Assembly (NCBI GenBank): GCA_003646875.1
Contig: QMLT01000140.1
Coordinates: 1 to 5,546 of the forward strand
Direction: 5' to 3'
DNA: 5,546 nucleotides
Source: Deltaproteobacteria bacterium
GTDB taxonomy: Bacteria; Desulfobacterota; DSM-4660; Desulfatiglandales; B25-G16
The stretch's first letter is position 1. Each line of letters starts with the position of its first letter. Shown piece after piece: positions 1-5,531 of this stretch. The notes under the pieces are model-generated. The model was not told the origin of the DNA, ran no database searches, and worked only from the letters and a program-made list of their open reading frames with translations. A program made the position numbers and the translations under genes.

Positions 1-418
1 CTGCCATCATAGTAACTATACCTTTCGCTACCAACTTTTCGCTCTTGTCCCTCACATCATATACCTTTGATTCAGATACTATGATTTGTTTTCCTTTGTT
101 GATTACCTTAGAGCGGCATTTCAAGGCATTGCCATAGGCTGGCTTCAAGAAATTTATCTTAAATTCAATAGTGAGTATTCGGTAATCTTCAGAAACCACG
201 GTAAAGGCAGAATATCCAGCTGTATGATCAGCCATAGTAGCCATAAGGCCAGCATGGATAAAATGATCCTGTGTTCGATGATTCTCCCCGATGAGAACCT
301 GTGATTCAAATAATCCTTTCTCTATCTTTAAGGCCTGCAAACCGCAATATTTGATAAATCCCCGAGAATAATCCTTGGCAAGAAAATCAATTCTTTTTTG
401 AGTGAGATTATTATTCAT
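1..418 (-). CDS. PaaI-type hotdog-fold thioesterase, partial (C-terminus beyond window)
   Basis: This is the N-terminal 139 residues of a probable acyl-CoA thioesterase, which would hydrolyse acyl-CoA esters to the free acid and CoA in the cytoplasm. Translating the minus strand from the ATG at 418-416 gives an open frame to the window edge. The protein starts MNNNLTQKRIDFLAKDYSRG. The PaaI/YbgC-like core is visible: N46-H47, then H55-A56-G57 in place of the usual HGG, then A60-T-M-A-D64 with the presumed catalytic Asp on the long helix. The strand IEFKINFLKPA (84-94) and the RSKVINKGKQIIVSES strand pair (102-117) follow. Family members are about 140 residues, so only a few are missing. AGAAGAGG (plus-strand 427-434) lies 8 bases before the ATG and supports this start. 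The gene diverges from the acyl-CoA dehydrogenase. The family call is firm; the substrate is unknown. Confidence 0.88.
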   Translation of the reverse strand, partial: MNNNLTQKRIDFLAKDYSRGFIKYCGLQALKIEKGLFESQVLIGENHRTQDHFIHAGLMATMADHTAGYSAFTVVSEDYRILTIEFKINFLKPAYGNALKCRSKVINKGKQIIVSESKVYDVRDKSEKLVAKGIVTMMA

Positions 419-485
419 AGATTAAACCTCTTCTAAATTATATCTTTCTCTGTTTTAAATGATGTAATCGTTTTAACTGTTCACG

Positions 486-657
486 TAGCCACAAAGGCAC
501 CAGGACACAAAGGATAGACATGCCCGCTATCGCTCTCGCTCAGGCGAGGCTTGTGGGTATGGGTGTATCACCCTATCTGAAAAGGAAGAAGACAAGGTGC
601 CCTTCATAAAAAGGGCATTAAAAAAATAATTTTCTAATCTTAGTGGCTTGGTGGCTA
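486..657. repeat. Degenerate fold-back (inverted) repeat in the divergent intergenic region
   Basis: The left arm at 486-505 begins TAGCCAC and reads TAGCCACAAAGGCACCAGGA. The reverse complement of 638-657 reads TAGCCACCAAGCCACTAAGA, and 16 of 20 positions agree. The unit between them is non-coding. It holds a three-fold CGCTNN run at 525-541, a small CTCGC/GCGAG hairpin (535-548), a GGGTG/CACCC hairpin (561-573) and the 598-617 hairpin. Similar direct sequences flank it, AATCGTTTTAACT near 467-479 and AATCGTTAAACT near 668-679, which could be a decayed target duplication. I infer a dispersed, MITE-like or structured-RNA repeat; no transposase is present. Confidence 0.45.
598..617. repeat. 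Perfect 7-bp hairpin TGCCCTT/AAGGGCA
   Basis: TGCCCTT (598-604) pairs perfectly with AAGGGCA (611-617) across a 6-base loop, CATAAA. An A-rich rather than U-rich run follows on the plus strand, so it is a poor intrinsic terminator in either direction. A closely similar string occurs at the right end of the window (5497-5518), which suggests both belong to a dispersed repeat family. Confidence 0.4.
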
Positions 658-680
658 TATAGTAACTAATCGTTAAACTT

Positions 681-710
681 TTGGTATGCTATAAAAATGA
701 AAATAATAAT
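681..710 (+). promoter_or_regulatory. Candidate sigma-70-type promoter for the acyl-CoA dehydrogenase
   Basis: TTGGTA (681-686; 4 of 6 to TTGACA) and AATAAT (705-710; 5 of 6 to TATAAT) are 18 bases apart. Transcription would start near 717, giving a leader of about 120 bases that contains the 727-765 palindrome. The region is AT-rich, so matches of this quality can arise by chance. The call is weak. Confidence 0.25.
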
Positions 711-726
711 TCAATCTTTTTAATTA

Positions 727-765
727 CTGGTACCTTTCCAAGTTATAGAGTTGGAAAGGTACCAG
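727..765. promoter_or_regulatory. Perfect 15-bp palindrome upstream of the acyl-CoA dehydrogenase
   Basis: CTGGTACCTTTCCAA (727-741) is exactly repeated in inverse as TTGGAAAGGTACCAG (751-765) around a 9-base spacer, GTTATAGAG. The outer TAATT (721-725) and AATTA (773-777) can extend the pairing across a short internal loop. It ends 74 bases before the start codon of the gene at 840. It lacks a following U-tract, so it is more likely an operator for a dimeric regulator or a structured 5' leader than a terminator. Which of these it is cannot be decided from sequence. Confidence 0.6.
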
Positions 766-839
766 AGTTACGAATTATTCTTGATTCACGAGAATTGATG
801 ACCTAAGATAACCTAAAATCTTTTATTGGAGAGCAAGTA

Positions 840-2036
840 ATGGATAATCTAATTAGAATACTACGTTCTTTCAGCGAAGGGGAAGAGGATAAGGCATTTA
901 CTGAGAATCTTGTCGAGATTCTCAAAGGTAAGGTGATGACCGATGTTCAGAGGATGTATGAACGTGGGCTCACATTTAGAGATAATAAAGTTATTTTTCC
1001 ACCTCCGTGGGAGTCTATCTATGCAAGCTTAAAAGAAATCGGGTTTTTTAAACGCTTTATCCCTGTTAATTTTGGAGGGAACAGGACAAATGAAGAAAAT
1101 ATCTATTTCATAATGGAACTTTTAGGATACACATGCCCAAGCCTCGGGATCATATTTGTGGCTCATAGTCGGGCGATAGATCTGATCCTTGCTGGAAAAG
1201 ATGAGGCGCAGAAGAAAAAATTTATTTCGAGATTAAGGGAGGGAGATTTTGGAGCAATTGCCATGACAGAGGAAAGGGCAGGCTCTGATGCAACTGCTAT
1301 TGAGTTTTCTGCAACAAAAGAGGGGGATTATTATATCTTTAATGGTGAAAAAACATTTGTATCTAATGCAGGCCTTGCCAGCATTTACACAATTCTTGTT
1401 AATACGCGAGGAAAGAAAGGTGGCAGATCCCTAAGCGTGTTCGTGGTCGAGGATAAAGCAGAGGGATTCCGCCTGGGGGTTTTATCTGAAAAGGATGGGT
1501 TCAAGATTCTTCCTACGGGGAGGCTTATCTATAAGAACTGCCTTGTGCCAAAACACAATTTGGTTGGAGATGAAGGCAGGGGGCTGTTGTTGGCGCTTGA
1601 TGCAATAGATAAGGGCAGGATATTACTGGCAGGTGTGGCTTGCGGTCTTGGATACCGGATATTTGATGAGGTATTTAAGTATTCCCGTAAAAGGATCCAA
1701 TTCGATCACCCTCTCACCACGAGTCAGGATATCAGCTTTAAGATGTCTGATATGCACACTCAGATTAACGCTGCACGGGGATTATGCTTTCACGCCTTGA
1801 AACAGATCAACAGCCCATATTACAGGAGCGCTTCATCTCAGGCAAAACTTTTTGCCACCCAGATGGTGACTTCTGTAGCCCAATTGGGGCTAATGATTAT
1901 GGGTGGCAGGGCCTACTTTAAAGACAATATCATTAGCATGCTTAGCGCTGATGCAAGGGGAATGGAGTACCTGGAAGGGACTTCAAGTATGCAGAAGATG
2001 ATTATCTCACGAGAGCTCTTTAAGAGCTATGCGTAA
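840..2036 (+). CDS. Acyl-CoA dehydrogenase
   Basis: This 398-residue protein is a complete FAD-dependent acyl-CoA dehydrogenase. The family oxidises the alpha-beta bond of an acyl-CoA to the enoyl-CoA and passes electrons to electron-transfer flavoprotein. The N-terminal helical domain includes FIPVNFGG (73-80). Signature 1 is AMTEERAGSDAT (141-152), and the FAD-side strand is NGEKTFVSNAG (168-178), with Phe173 where most relatives have Trp. The flavin-binding R285-I-Q-F ... Q296 ... M302-S-D-M follows. The C-terminal YLEGTSSMQK carries the presumed catalytic base Glu379, at the canonical LEGT/YEGT position. Length is normal for the family. GGAGAG (828-833) six bases before the ATG supports the start. 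No ETF, ligase or hydratase gene is adjacent, so the substrate cannot be assigned. The divergent thioesterase is the only acyl-CoA-related neighbour. Confidence 0.95.
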   Translation: MDNLIRILRSFSEGEEDKAFTENLVEILKGKVMTDVQRMYERGLTFRDNKVIFPPPWESIYASLKEIGFFKRFIPVNFGGNRTNEENIYFIMELLGYTCPSLGIIFVAHSRAIDLILAGKDEAQKKKFISRLREGDFGAIAMTEERAGSDATAIEFSATKEGDYYIFNGEKTFVSNAGLASIYTILVNTRGKKGGRSLSVFVVEDKAEGFRLGVLSEKDGFKILPTGRLIYKNCLVPKHNLVGDEGRGLLLALDAIDKGRILLAGVACGLGYRIFDEVFKYSRKRIQFDHPLTTSQDISFKMSDMHTQINAARGLCFHALKQINSPYYRSASSQAKLFATQMVTSVAQLGLMIMGGRAYFKDNIISMLSADARGMEYLEGTSSMQKMIISRELFKSYA

Positions 2037-2127
2037 TGGGCAAGAAATATACCATTTTTACCCTCACCTGTGACAATTTCCCCCTTTTTAATCCAGGTTC
2101 ATGTTTCCTGCTACCATTTTCTAACAG

Positions 2128-2156
2128 TTGACCTTATACATTTTAGTTGATATACA
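2128..2156 (+). promoter_or_regulatory. Candidate promoter upstream of the sigma-54 activator gene
   Basis: TTGACC (2128-2133; 5 of 6) and TATACA (2151-2156; 4 of 6) are exactly 17 bases apart. A TGA directly before the -10 box gives the extended -10 TGn pattern. The two boxes lie inside an imperfect direct repeat, AGTTGACCTTATACA and AGTTGATATACA. If used, the leader to the start codon at 2474 would be about 310 bases and would contain the 2307-2448 fold-back. It is a plausible housekeeping promoter for the activator gene; the long leader is the main reason for doubt. Confidence 0.4.
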
Positions 2157-2306
2157 GTTATGTTTTTGGATTTTTAGCGTATAAATCAATAATTTCTCAT
2201 AAGATGTCCTAATTACGTCTTGCACAACAGTATTACAGGGTCTTTAGCAGGTAAAGAAATTATAATAACTTTTTCGTCCGGAATATGGGAGAGGTAAACT
2301 GTTCAT

Positions 2307-2448
2307 CGTTCACCGTTATCCGTTGTCCGAAAAGGGAAATATTCCTATGGAGCAACCCATTGTTTGGCCTGTTAATGGAAATGTCTATTCGAGCGGTTTA
2401 TTGCCAGTGTTGACTTATCGGTAAACGGAGAACTTCTAACGGTGAACG
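2307..2448. repeat. Fold-back repeat with GTTCACCGTT-type arms, upstream of the activator gene
   Basis: CGTTCACCGTTA (2307-2318) is exactly inverted as TAACGGTGAACG (2437-2448). Beyond it, TCCGTTGTCCGA (2319-2330) pairs imperfectly with 2418-2429 after a 7-base insertion in the right arm. About 87 bases of non-coding sequence lie between the arms. The right arm ends 25 bases before the activator start codon. The rest of the 2037-2473 gap shows no gene and no clear terminator for the upstream gene. I infer a MITE-like or structured repeat; a long RNA hairpin in the leader is also possible. Confidence 0.5.
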
Positions 2449-2473
2449 CTTACGAGGAGTGTGATAAGAAGAT

Positions 2474-3829
2474 ATGGATGAGAAATGCCTTGTACAATAT
2501 CAAAACATCTTGAATAGCATTTCCCTGGGCATTTTTACTGTAGATCTGGAGTGGAAAATCACCTTTTTTAATAAGAAGGCCGAGGAGATTACAGGCCTCA
2601 AAGCGCTCGATGTTATAGGCCAATACTGTCATGATGTATTTCGGGGAGAGCTCTGCCCAGACGGATGTTATATAAGAGAGGCAATTGAGCGAGGAAGAGA
2701 GTATTCTCAAGGAAATGTTACCATATTAAATAAGGCTAATCAGAAAGTTCCGATTAATATTACCGGATCTGTTTTACTGGATGAAAAAGGCAATCCAATC
2801 GGAGGGCTTGGCTCGTTTAGGGATAGATCATTAGAGATCTCTTTAGAAAAGAAGCTAAAAGCATCCTATACCCTTGATGATATGATAGGAAGGGATGAAA
2901 AGATCACGAAAATATTCGAGATGGTCCCCTCTATTGCAGAAAGCCTATGTAATGTATTAATCCTCGGAGAAACTGGAACAGGCAAGGATCTTCTGGCAAG
3001 GACGATTCATAATCTTTCTCCTCGATCTAAGGGCCCGTACATAAAGGTAAATTGTGCTGCACTCCCGGAACATCTTCTGGAATCAGAGCTTTTTGGATAT
3101 AATAAAGGCGCCTTTACCGATGCAAAGAGAAACAAACCAGGTATGTTTCAACTTGCTCAAGGGGGAACGATATTTTTAGATGAAATAGGTGATCTCCCCA
3201 TCCTCCTTCAAAGTAAGATTCTCCAGGTTTTAGATGATAAGGAGTTTTTTCCTTTGGGTTCTACTAAACCTGTTAGGGTTGATGTAAGGGTGCTCTCCTC
3301 CACAAACAAGGATATTAAGAGTATGATTGAAGGGAACCTTTTTAGAAAGGATCTCTACTATCGGCTCAACACTATGGAAATCACACTTCCCCCATTACGG
3401 GAGAGAAAGTCAGATATCCCTCTGCTCATCGAAAGGATATTGCAGGATCTTACCCATGATATGGATAAGAATATCATGAATGTTTCGAAGGTAGCTCTCC
3501 AATTGTTTCTTAATTACAATTATCCGGGAAATGTCAGGGAATTAAAAAACATCCTTGAGAACGCTGTTGCCCTTTGTGAGAATACTACCATTCATCCCTA
3601 TCATCTTCCTCAAGTTTTACTTGAGGAGCCTTCAAAAGATTCTTTATTGTCTGGATCGATGGCATTATCTCATAGTTTAAAACCCTTAGCTATTATCGAA
3701 AGAAAAACTATCCTCGAGTTTCTGGATCAGTGCCAATGGGATATGAAAGAGACTGCCGAACTACTTCATATTGATAAAAGTACCTTGTGGAGAAAGATGA
3801 AGAAATACAATCTATCGCCCATTAAATAA
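2474..3829 (+). CDS. PAS domain-containing sigma-54-dependent transcriptional activator (Fis family)
   Basis: This 451-residue cytoplasmic regulator would bind upstream DNA, hydrolyse ATP and open sigma-54 RNA polymerase complexes. Domain order is a PAS sensor (about 7-120), AAA+ (about 135-370) and a C-terminal Fis-type helix-turn-helix (about 406-448). Walker A is GETGTGKD (165-172). The sigma-54 contact loop is GAFTDA (212-217), a variant of GAFTGA. Walker B is FLDEIGD (234-240). The arginine region is FRKDLYYRL (290-298), and sensor II is YPGNVRELKN (350-359). There is no receiver domain, so signalling is by ligand or redox rather than phosphotransfer. The PAS domain holds C52, C61 and C65. 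The ATG at 2474 is used because TGA-TAA lies in frame four codons upstream. GAGGAG (2454-2459) is 14 bases away, so initiation may be weak. The cytochrome gene follows after a 218-base gap. Confidence 0.95.
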   Translation: MDEKCLVQYQNILNSISLGIFTVDLEWKITFFNKKAEEITGLKALDVIGQYCHDVFRGELCPDGCYIREAIERGREYSQGNVTILNKANQKVPINITGSVLLDEKGNPIGGLGSFRDRSLEISLEKKLKASYTLDDMIGRDEKITKIFEMVPSIAESLCNVLILGETGTGKDLLARTIHNLSPRSKGPYIKVNCAALPEHLLESELFGYNKGAFTDAKRNKPGMFQLAQGGTIFLDEIGDLPILLQSKILQVLDDKEFFPLGSTKPVRVDVRVLSSTNKDIKSMIEGNLFRKDLYYRLNTMEITLPPLRERKSDIPLLIERILQDLTHDMDKNIMNVSKVALQLFLNYNYPGNVRELKNILENAVALCENTTIHPYHLPQVLLEEPSKDSLLSGSMALSHSLKPLAIIERKTILEFLDQCQWDMKETAELLHIDKSTLWRKMKKYNLSPIK

Positions 3830-3855
3830 TGGTTATTCTGTTATTGTAATGTCTA

Positions 3856-3907
3856 TTGTGTTCATTGGGTTGAGTTTTACCAAAGGCAGAAAACTCAACG
3901 AACACAA
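3856..3907 (+). terminator. Long imperfect hairpin after the activator gene, possible terminator
   Basis: TTGTGTTC (3856-3863) pairs with GAACACAA (3900-3907), and TTGAGTTTT (3870-3878) pairs with AAAACTCAA (3890-3898). The arms are separated by an internal loop of six bases against one, and the terminal loop is 11 bases. It begins 27 bases after the activator stop codon, where a terminator would be expected. No proper U-tract follows, only a short TTTT at 3917-3920, so intrinsic termination is uncertain. Transcript stabilisation or a regulatory role is equally possible. Confidence 0.45.
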
Positions 3908-3934
3908 ACAATATACTTTTGTCGGAAAATTATT

Positions 3935-3963
3935 TTGACATTATTTTACAAATTTGATATGGG
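3935..3963 (+). promoter_or_regulatory. Sigma-70-type promoter with extended -10 upstream of the cytochrome gene
   Basis: A perfect TTGACA (3935-3940) is followed after 17 bases by TATGGG (3958-3963). A TGA immediately before it forms an extended -10. Transcription would start near 3970, giving a leader of about 78 bases before the ATG at 4048. The promoter lies downstream of the hairpin at 3856-3907, so the cytochrome gene looks like its own transcription unit. No -24/-12 element was found here, so direct sigma-54 control is not supported by the sequence. Confidence 0.5.
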
Positions 3964-3966
3964 ATT

Positions 3967-3995
3967 TGCAAATTAAAGAATTTTTGCAATTTGCA
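3967..3995. promoter_or_regulatory. TGCAAATT inverted repeat at the presumed cytochrome transcript start
   Basis: TGCAAATT (3967-3974) is exactly inverted as AATTTGCA (3988-3995) around a 13-base spacer, and an extra TTTGCAA lies inside. It begins a few bases after the candidate -10 box, where an operator would block or modulate transcription. This is an inference from position and symmetry only; 8-bp arms in AT-rich DNA can arise by chance. Confidence 0.3.
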
Positions 3996-4033
3996 TGAGA
4001 AGATTTGCCTACTTTGGTTTTTAAACATGAAGC

Positions 4034-4039
4034 AGGGGG
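4034..4039 (+). promoter_or_regulatory. Ribosome binding site that sets the cytochrome start
   Basis: AGGGGG lies 8 bases before the ATG at 4048. The competing in-frame starts, TTG at 3991 and ATG at 4027, have no such site and would put extra residues in front of a clean signal peptide. This decides the start at 4048. Confidence 0.7.
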
Positions 4040-4047
4040 TTTTAGGT

Positions 4048-5382
4048 ATGAAATATTTCAGAGTGATTGGTTTAGTTGTTGGTTTTTTTCTGGTTTTTAT
4101 TCCGGGTAGTCCTTTCATAAGCCAGGCGTATGAGGATACCCAGTGTTTTAAATGCCATACCAGCGCCAAGAAATTGATAGAAATAACCAGGGAGATAGCA
4201 AAAACCAGGCCGGCGCTTAAGTCTGCAGAAACAGCAGGAGAGGGATGAGGCGGCGCTGTGGAGCCGTTGGCTCCGCACGAGAAGATTTTTGTTGACAGTG
4301 ACATTGTTGATGATGAAAACCATGGAGAGATTGCATGCCATGAATGCCATGGCGGTAACCCGGATGACCCTAACTGGAAGACAGCCCATAAGGGCGTTGT
4401 GAAAGATCCTACCTATCCTGACGCCACCGCCGCTTGTGGAGACTGCCATGATGAGATTAATGAGAATTACCAAAAGAATCTTCATGTCAGCCTGCGACCT
4501 TATAAATTAATAATTGATGAAAGGGCGAGCAGTAATACGGTAGTCCGCAACAAAGTGGGATGTGCAATGAATAACCATTGCTCTCAATGCCACAGCAGTT
4601 GCGGCCAGTGCCACATTAGCAGACCAAACTCAGTTGAAGGGGGATTTCTGGATGGGCACCTCTTTCAAAAAAAACCACCCATGCAGGAGGTCTGCACTGC
4701 CTGTCATGGGAGTCGTATACAGAAAGAATATCTTGGTGAGCACGAGGGGCTTTTACCGAGTATTCACAGGGAAAAGTATATGAAATGCGACAAGTGCCAC
4801 ACCGGCAAAGAGATGCATGGTAATGGAAAGGATTACGCAAGCAGATACATGGTAGAAAATGGGCCAAAATGTGTCGATTGTCATAAGGACATATATAAAA
4901 GAGAGGCAAAAAATGTGATAACTCACAGGATTCATAAGGATAAGGCAAGCTGCTATGTCTGTCATTCCCAGCCCTATAATAATTGCTCCTCCTGCCATGT
5001 GGGAAAGGATAAGAAGGGCCTTGCCTTTTATAAGACAAAGGGATCGTGGTTTGATTTCAAGATTGGTCTTAATCCGTTGAAATCAGAGAAGAGACCTGAG
5101 AAATTCGTCACCTTACGGCATGTGCCTGCTGATAAGAGAACTTTTGGCTTTTATGTAAAGGATGCATTTAGCAATTTCGATGCTCTGCCGACCTGGAAAA
5201 TGGCAACACCCCATAATATCAGGCTAAAAACAACACAGAATGCAAGTTGCAATGCATGCCATGGAAATGAATCTCTTTTCTTGCTGGAAAAAGATGTAGA
5301 AGAAAATGAAAAAGGGGCAAACAAGAATGTGATAGTTCCTGTTAATTTGATTCCAAAAAAGCAGAAATGGCAGCCAAAATAA
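4048..5382 (+). CDS. Exported 11-haem c-type cytochrome read through an in-frame TGA (probable selenoprotein, Sec67)
   Basis: This is a periplasmic or extracellular electron-transfer cytochrome. Read through the TGA at 4246-4248, the product has 444 residues. A Sec signal peptide (MKYFR, a hydrophobic run, then SQA) probably cleaves at 27/28. Eleven CXXCH haem sites begin at C33, C97, C130, C178, C185, C216, C247, C275, C302, C313 and C401. Sites 4 and 5 are only two residues apart (CSQCHSSCGQCH), and about 84 haem-free residues separate sites 10 and 11. C172 is an extra cysteine. The TGA falls at codon 67, in GEG-U-GG, between haems 1 and 2. The upstream part alone has the signal peptide and one haem. 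The downstream part alone (GTG at 4258, with GAGG 7 bases before it) has ten haems but no export signal, so could not be matured. The frame is continuous, with no indel needed. The alternative is a pseudogene from one nonsense change. I do not recognise a named subfamily. Confidence 0.82.
4254..4279 (+). promoter_or_regulatory. Candidate bacterial SECIS element directly after the in-frame TGA
   Basis: TGTGGAGCC (4257-4265) pairs with GGCTCCGCA (4269-4277): nine consecutive pairs including one G-U, closed by a three-base loop GUU (4266-4268). Two more pairs, C4254-G4279 and G4255-C4278, extend the stem past a bulged C4256. The stem starts 8 bases after the TGA, and the loop G is the 18th base after it. 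Known bacterial SECIS elements sit immediately downstream of the Sec codon, inside the coding region, with a G near the start of a small apical loop recognised by SelB. In E. coli fdhF, as I recall it, the loop GGU is at nearly the same distance. The hairpin also encodes in-frame protein (VEPLAPH region). Confidence 0.7.
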
Positions 5383-5465
5383 GTAGTTGAAAAATAGTCC
5401 TGTAACTTCTCAATAAGTTGGGCTATCTGTCGGGCAATAAGGCACAACAAGGCCTACATAAAGTC

Positions 5466-5503
5466 AGGGAGCATGGGTATGTCTTTTTTTGCTCCATGCC
5501 CTT
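5466..5503. repeat. Hairpin downstream of the cytochrome gene
   Basis: The left arm at 5466-5477 (AGGGAGCATGGG) pairs with the right arm at 5493-5503 (TCCATGCCCTT) in 11 pairs with one bulged A and two G-U pairs, around a loop that contains seven T residues. It starts 83 bases after the cytochrome stop. No U-tract follows the right arm, so it is not a textbook terminator. The 5383-5465 stretch before it shows only a small AACTT/AAGTT hairpin (about 5406-5421) and no gene. Confidence 0.4.
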
Positions 5504-5511
5504 AATAAATA

Positions 5512-5531
5512 GGGGGCATCAGCGTGCCCCC
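5512..5531. repeat. Perfect 7-bp GGGGGCA/TGCCCCC hairpin at the right edge
   Basis: GGGGGCA (5512-5518) pairs perfectly with TGCCCCC (5525-5531) around the loop TCAGCG. Its left arm can alternatively pair with TGCCC at 5497-5501, so this hairpin and the preceding one compete. ATAAATC follows rather than a U-tract. The window ends 15 bases later, so its relation to the next gene cannot be seen. Confidence 0.45.

Noticed and set aside
86..304. Plus-strand 72-codon open frame
   Set aside because: It lies antisense to the thioesterase, whose minus-strand translation gives clear family motifs over the same bases. The plus frame shows no recognisable protein.
437..442. Perfect TATAAT on the minus strand upstream of the thioesterase
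   Set aside because: There is no acceptable -35 box at 16-18 bases, and the implied transcript start would fall inside the ribosome binding site.
488..505. GG-N10-GC on the minus strand resembling a sigma-54 promoter
   Set aside because: Only the GG/GC skeleton matches; the TGGCAC and TTGC contexts do not, and it lies within a degenerate repeat arm.
2450..2710. Minus-strand 86-codon open frame
   Set aside because: It is antisense to the PAS domain start and the intergenic repeat arm, has no ribosome site of note and no motif.
3991..4047. Earlier starts for the cytochrome (TTG 3991, ATG 4027)
   Set aside because: Neither has a ribosome binding site, and both add residues before a standard signal peptide. 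ATG 4048 has AGGGGG at 8 bases.
4245..4247. ATG overlapping the TGA (ATGA), suggesting translational reinitiation
   Set aside because: This ATG is in another frame and reaches a stop after 15 codons, so reinitiation here would not give the cytochrome.
4246..4248. UGA reassigned genome-wide to Trp or Gly
   Set aside because: Only one in-frame TGA occurs across more than 1,400 codons in four genes, and Trp is encoded by TGG throughout. A site-specific explanation fits better.
4258..5382. A separate ten-haem cytochrome gene starting at GTG 4258
   Set aside because: A GAGG lies 7 bases upstream, so a gene finder would accept it, but the product would have no signal peptide and could not receive c-type haem. 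It is in frame with the upstream signal-peptide part.
3930..5450. Six minus-strand open frames opposite the cytochrome gene
   Set aside because: They are shadows of the CXXCH-rich gene: long open stretches with no family motif, overlapping each other in different frames.
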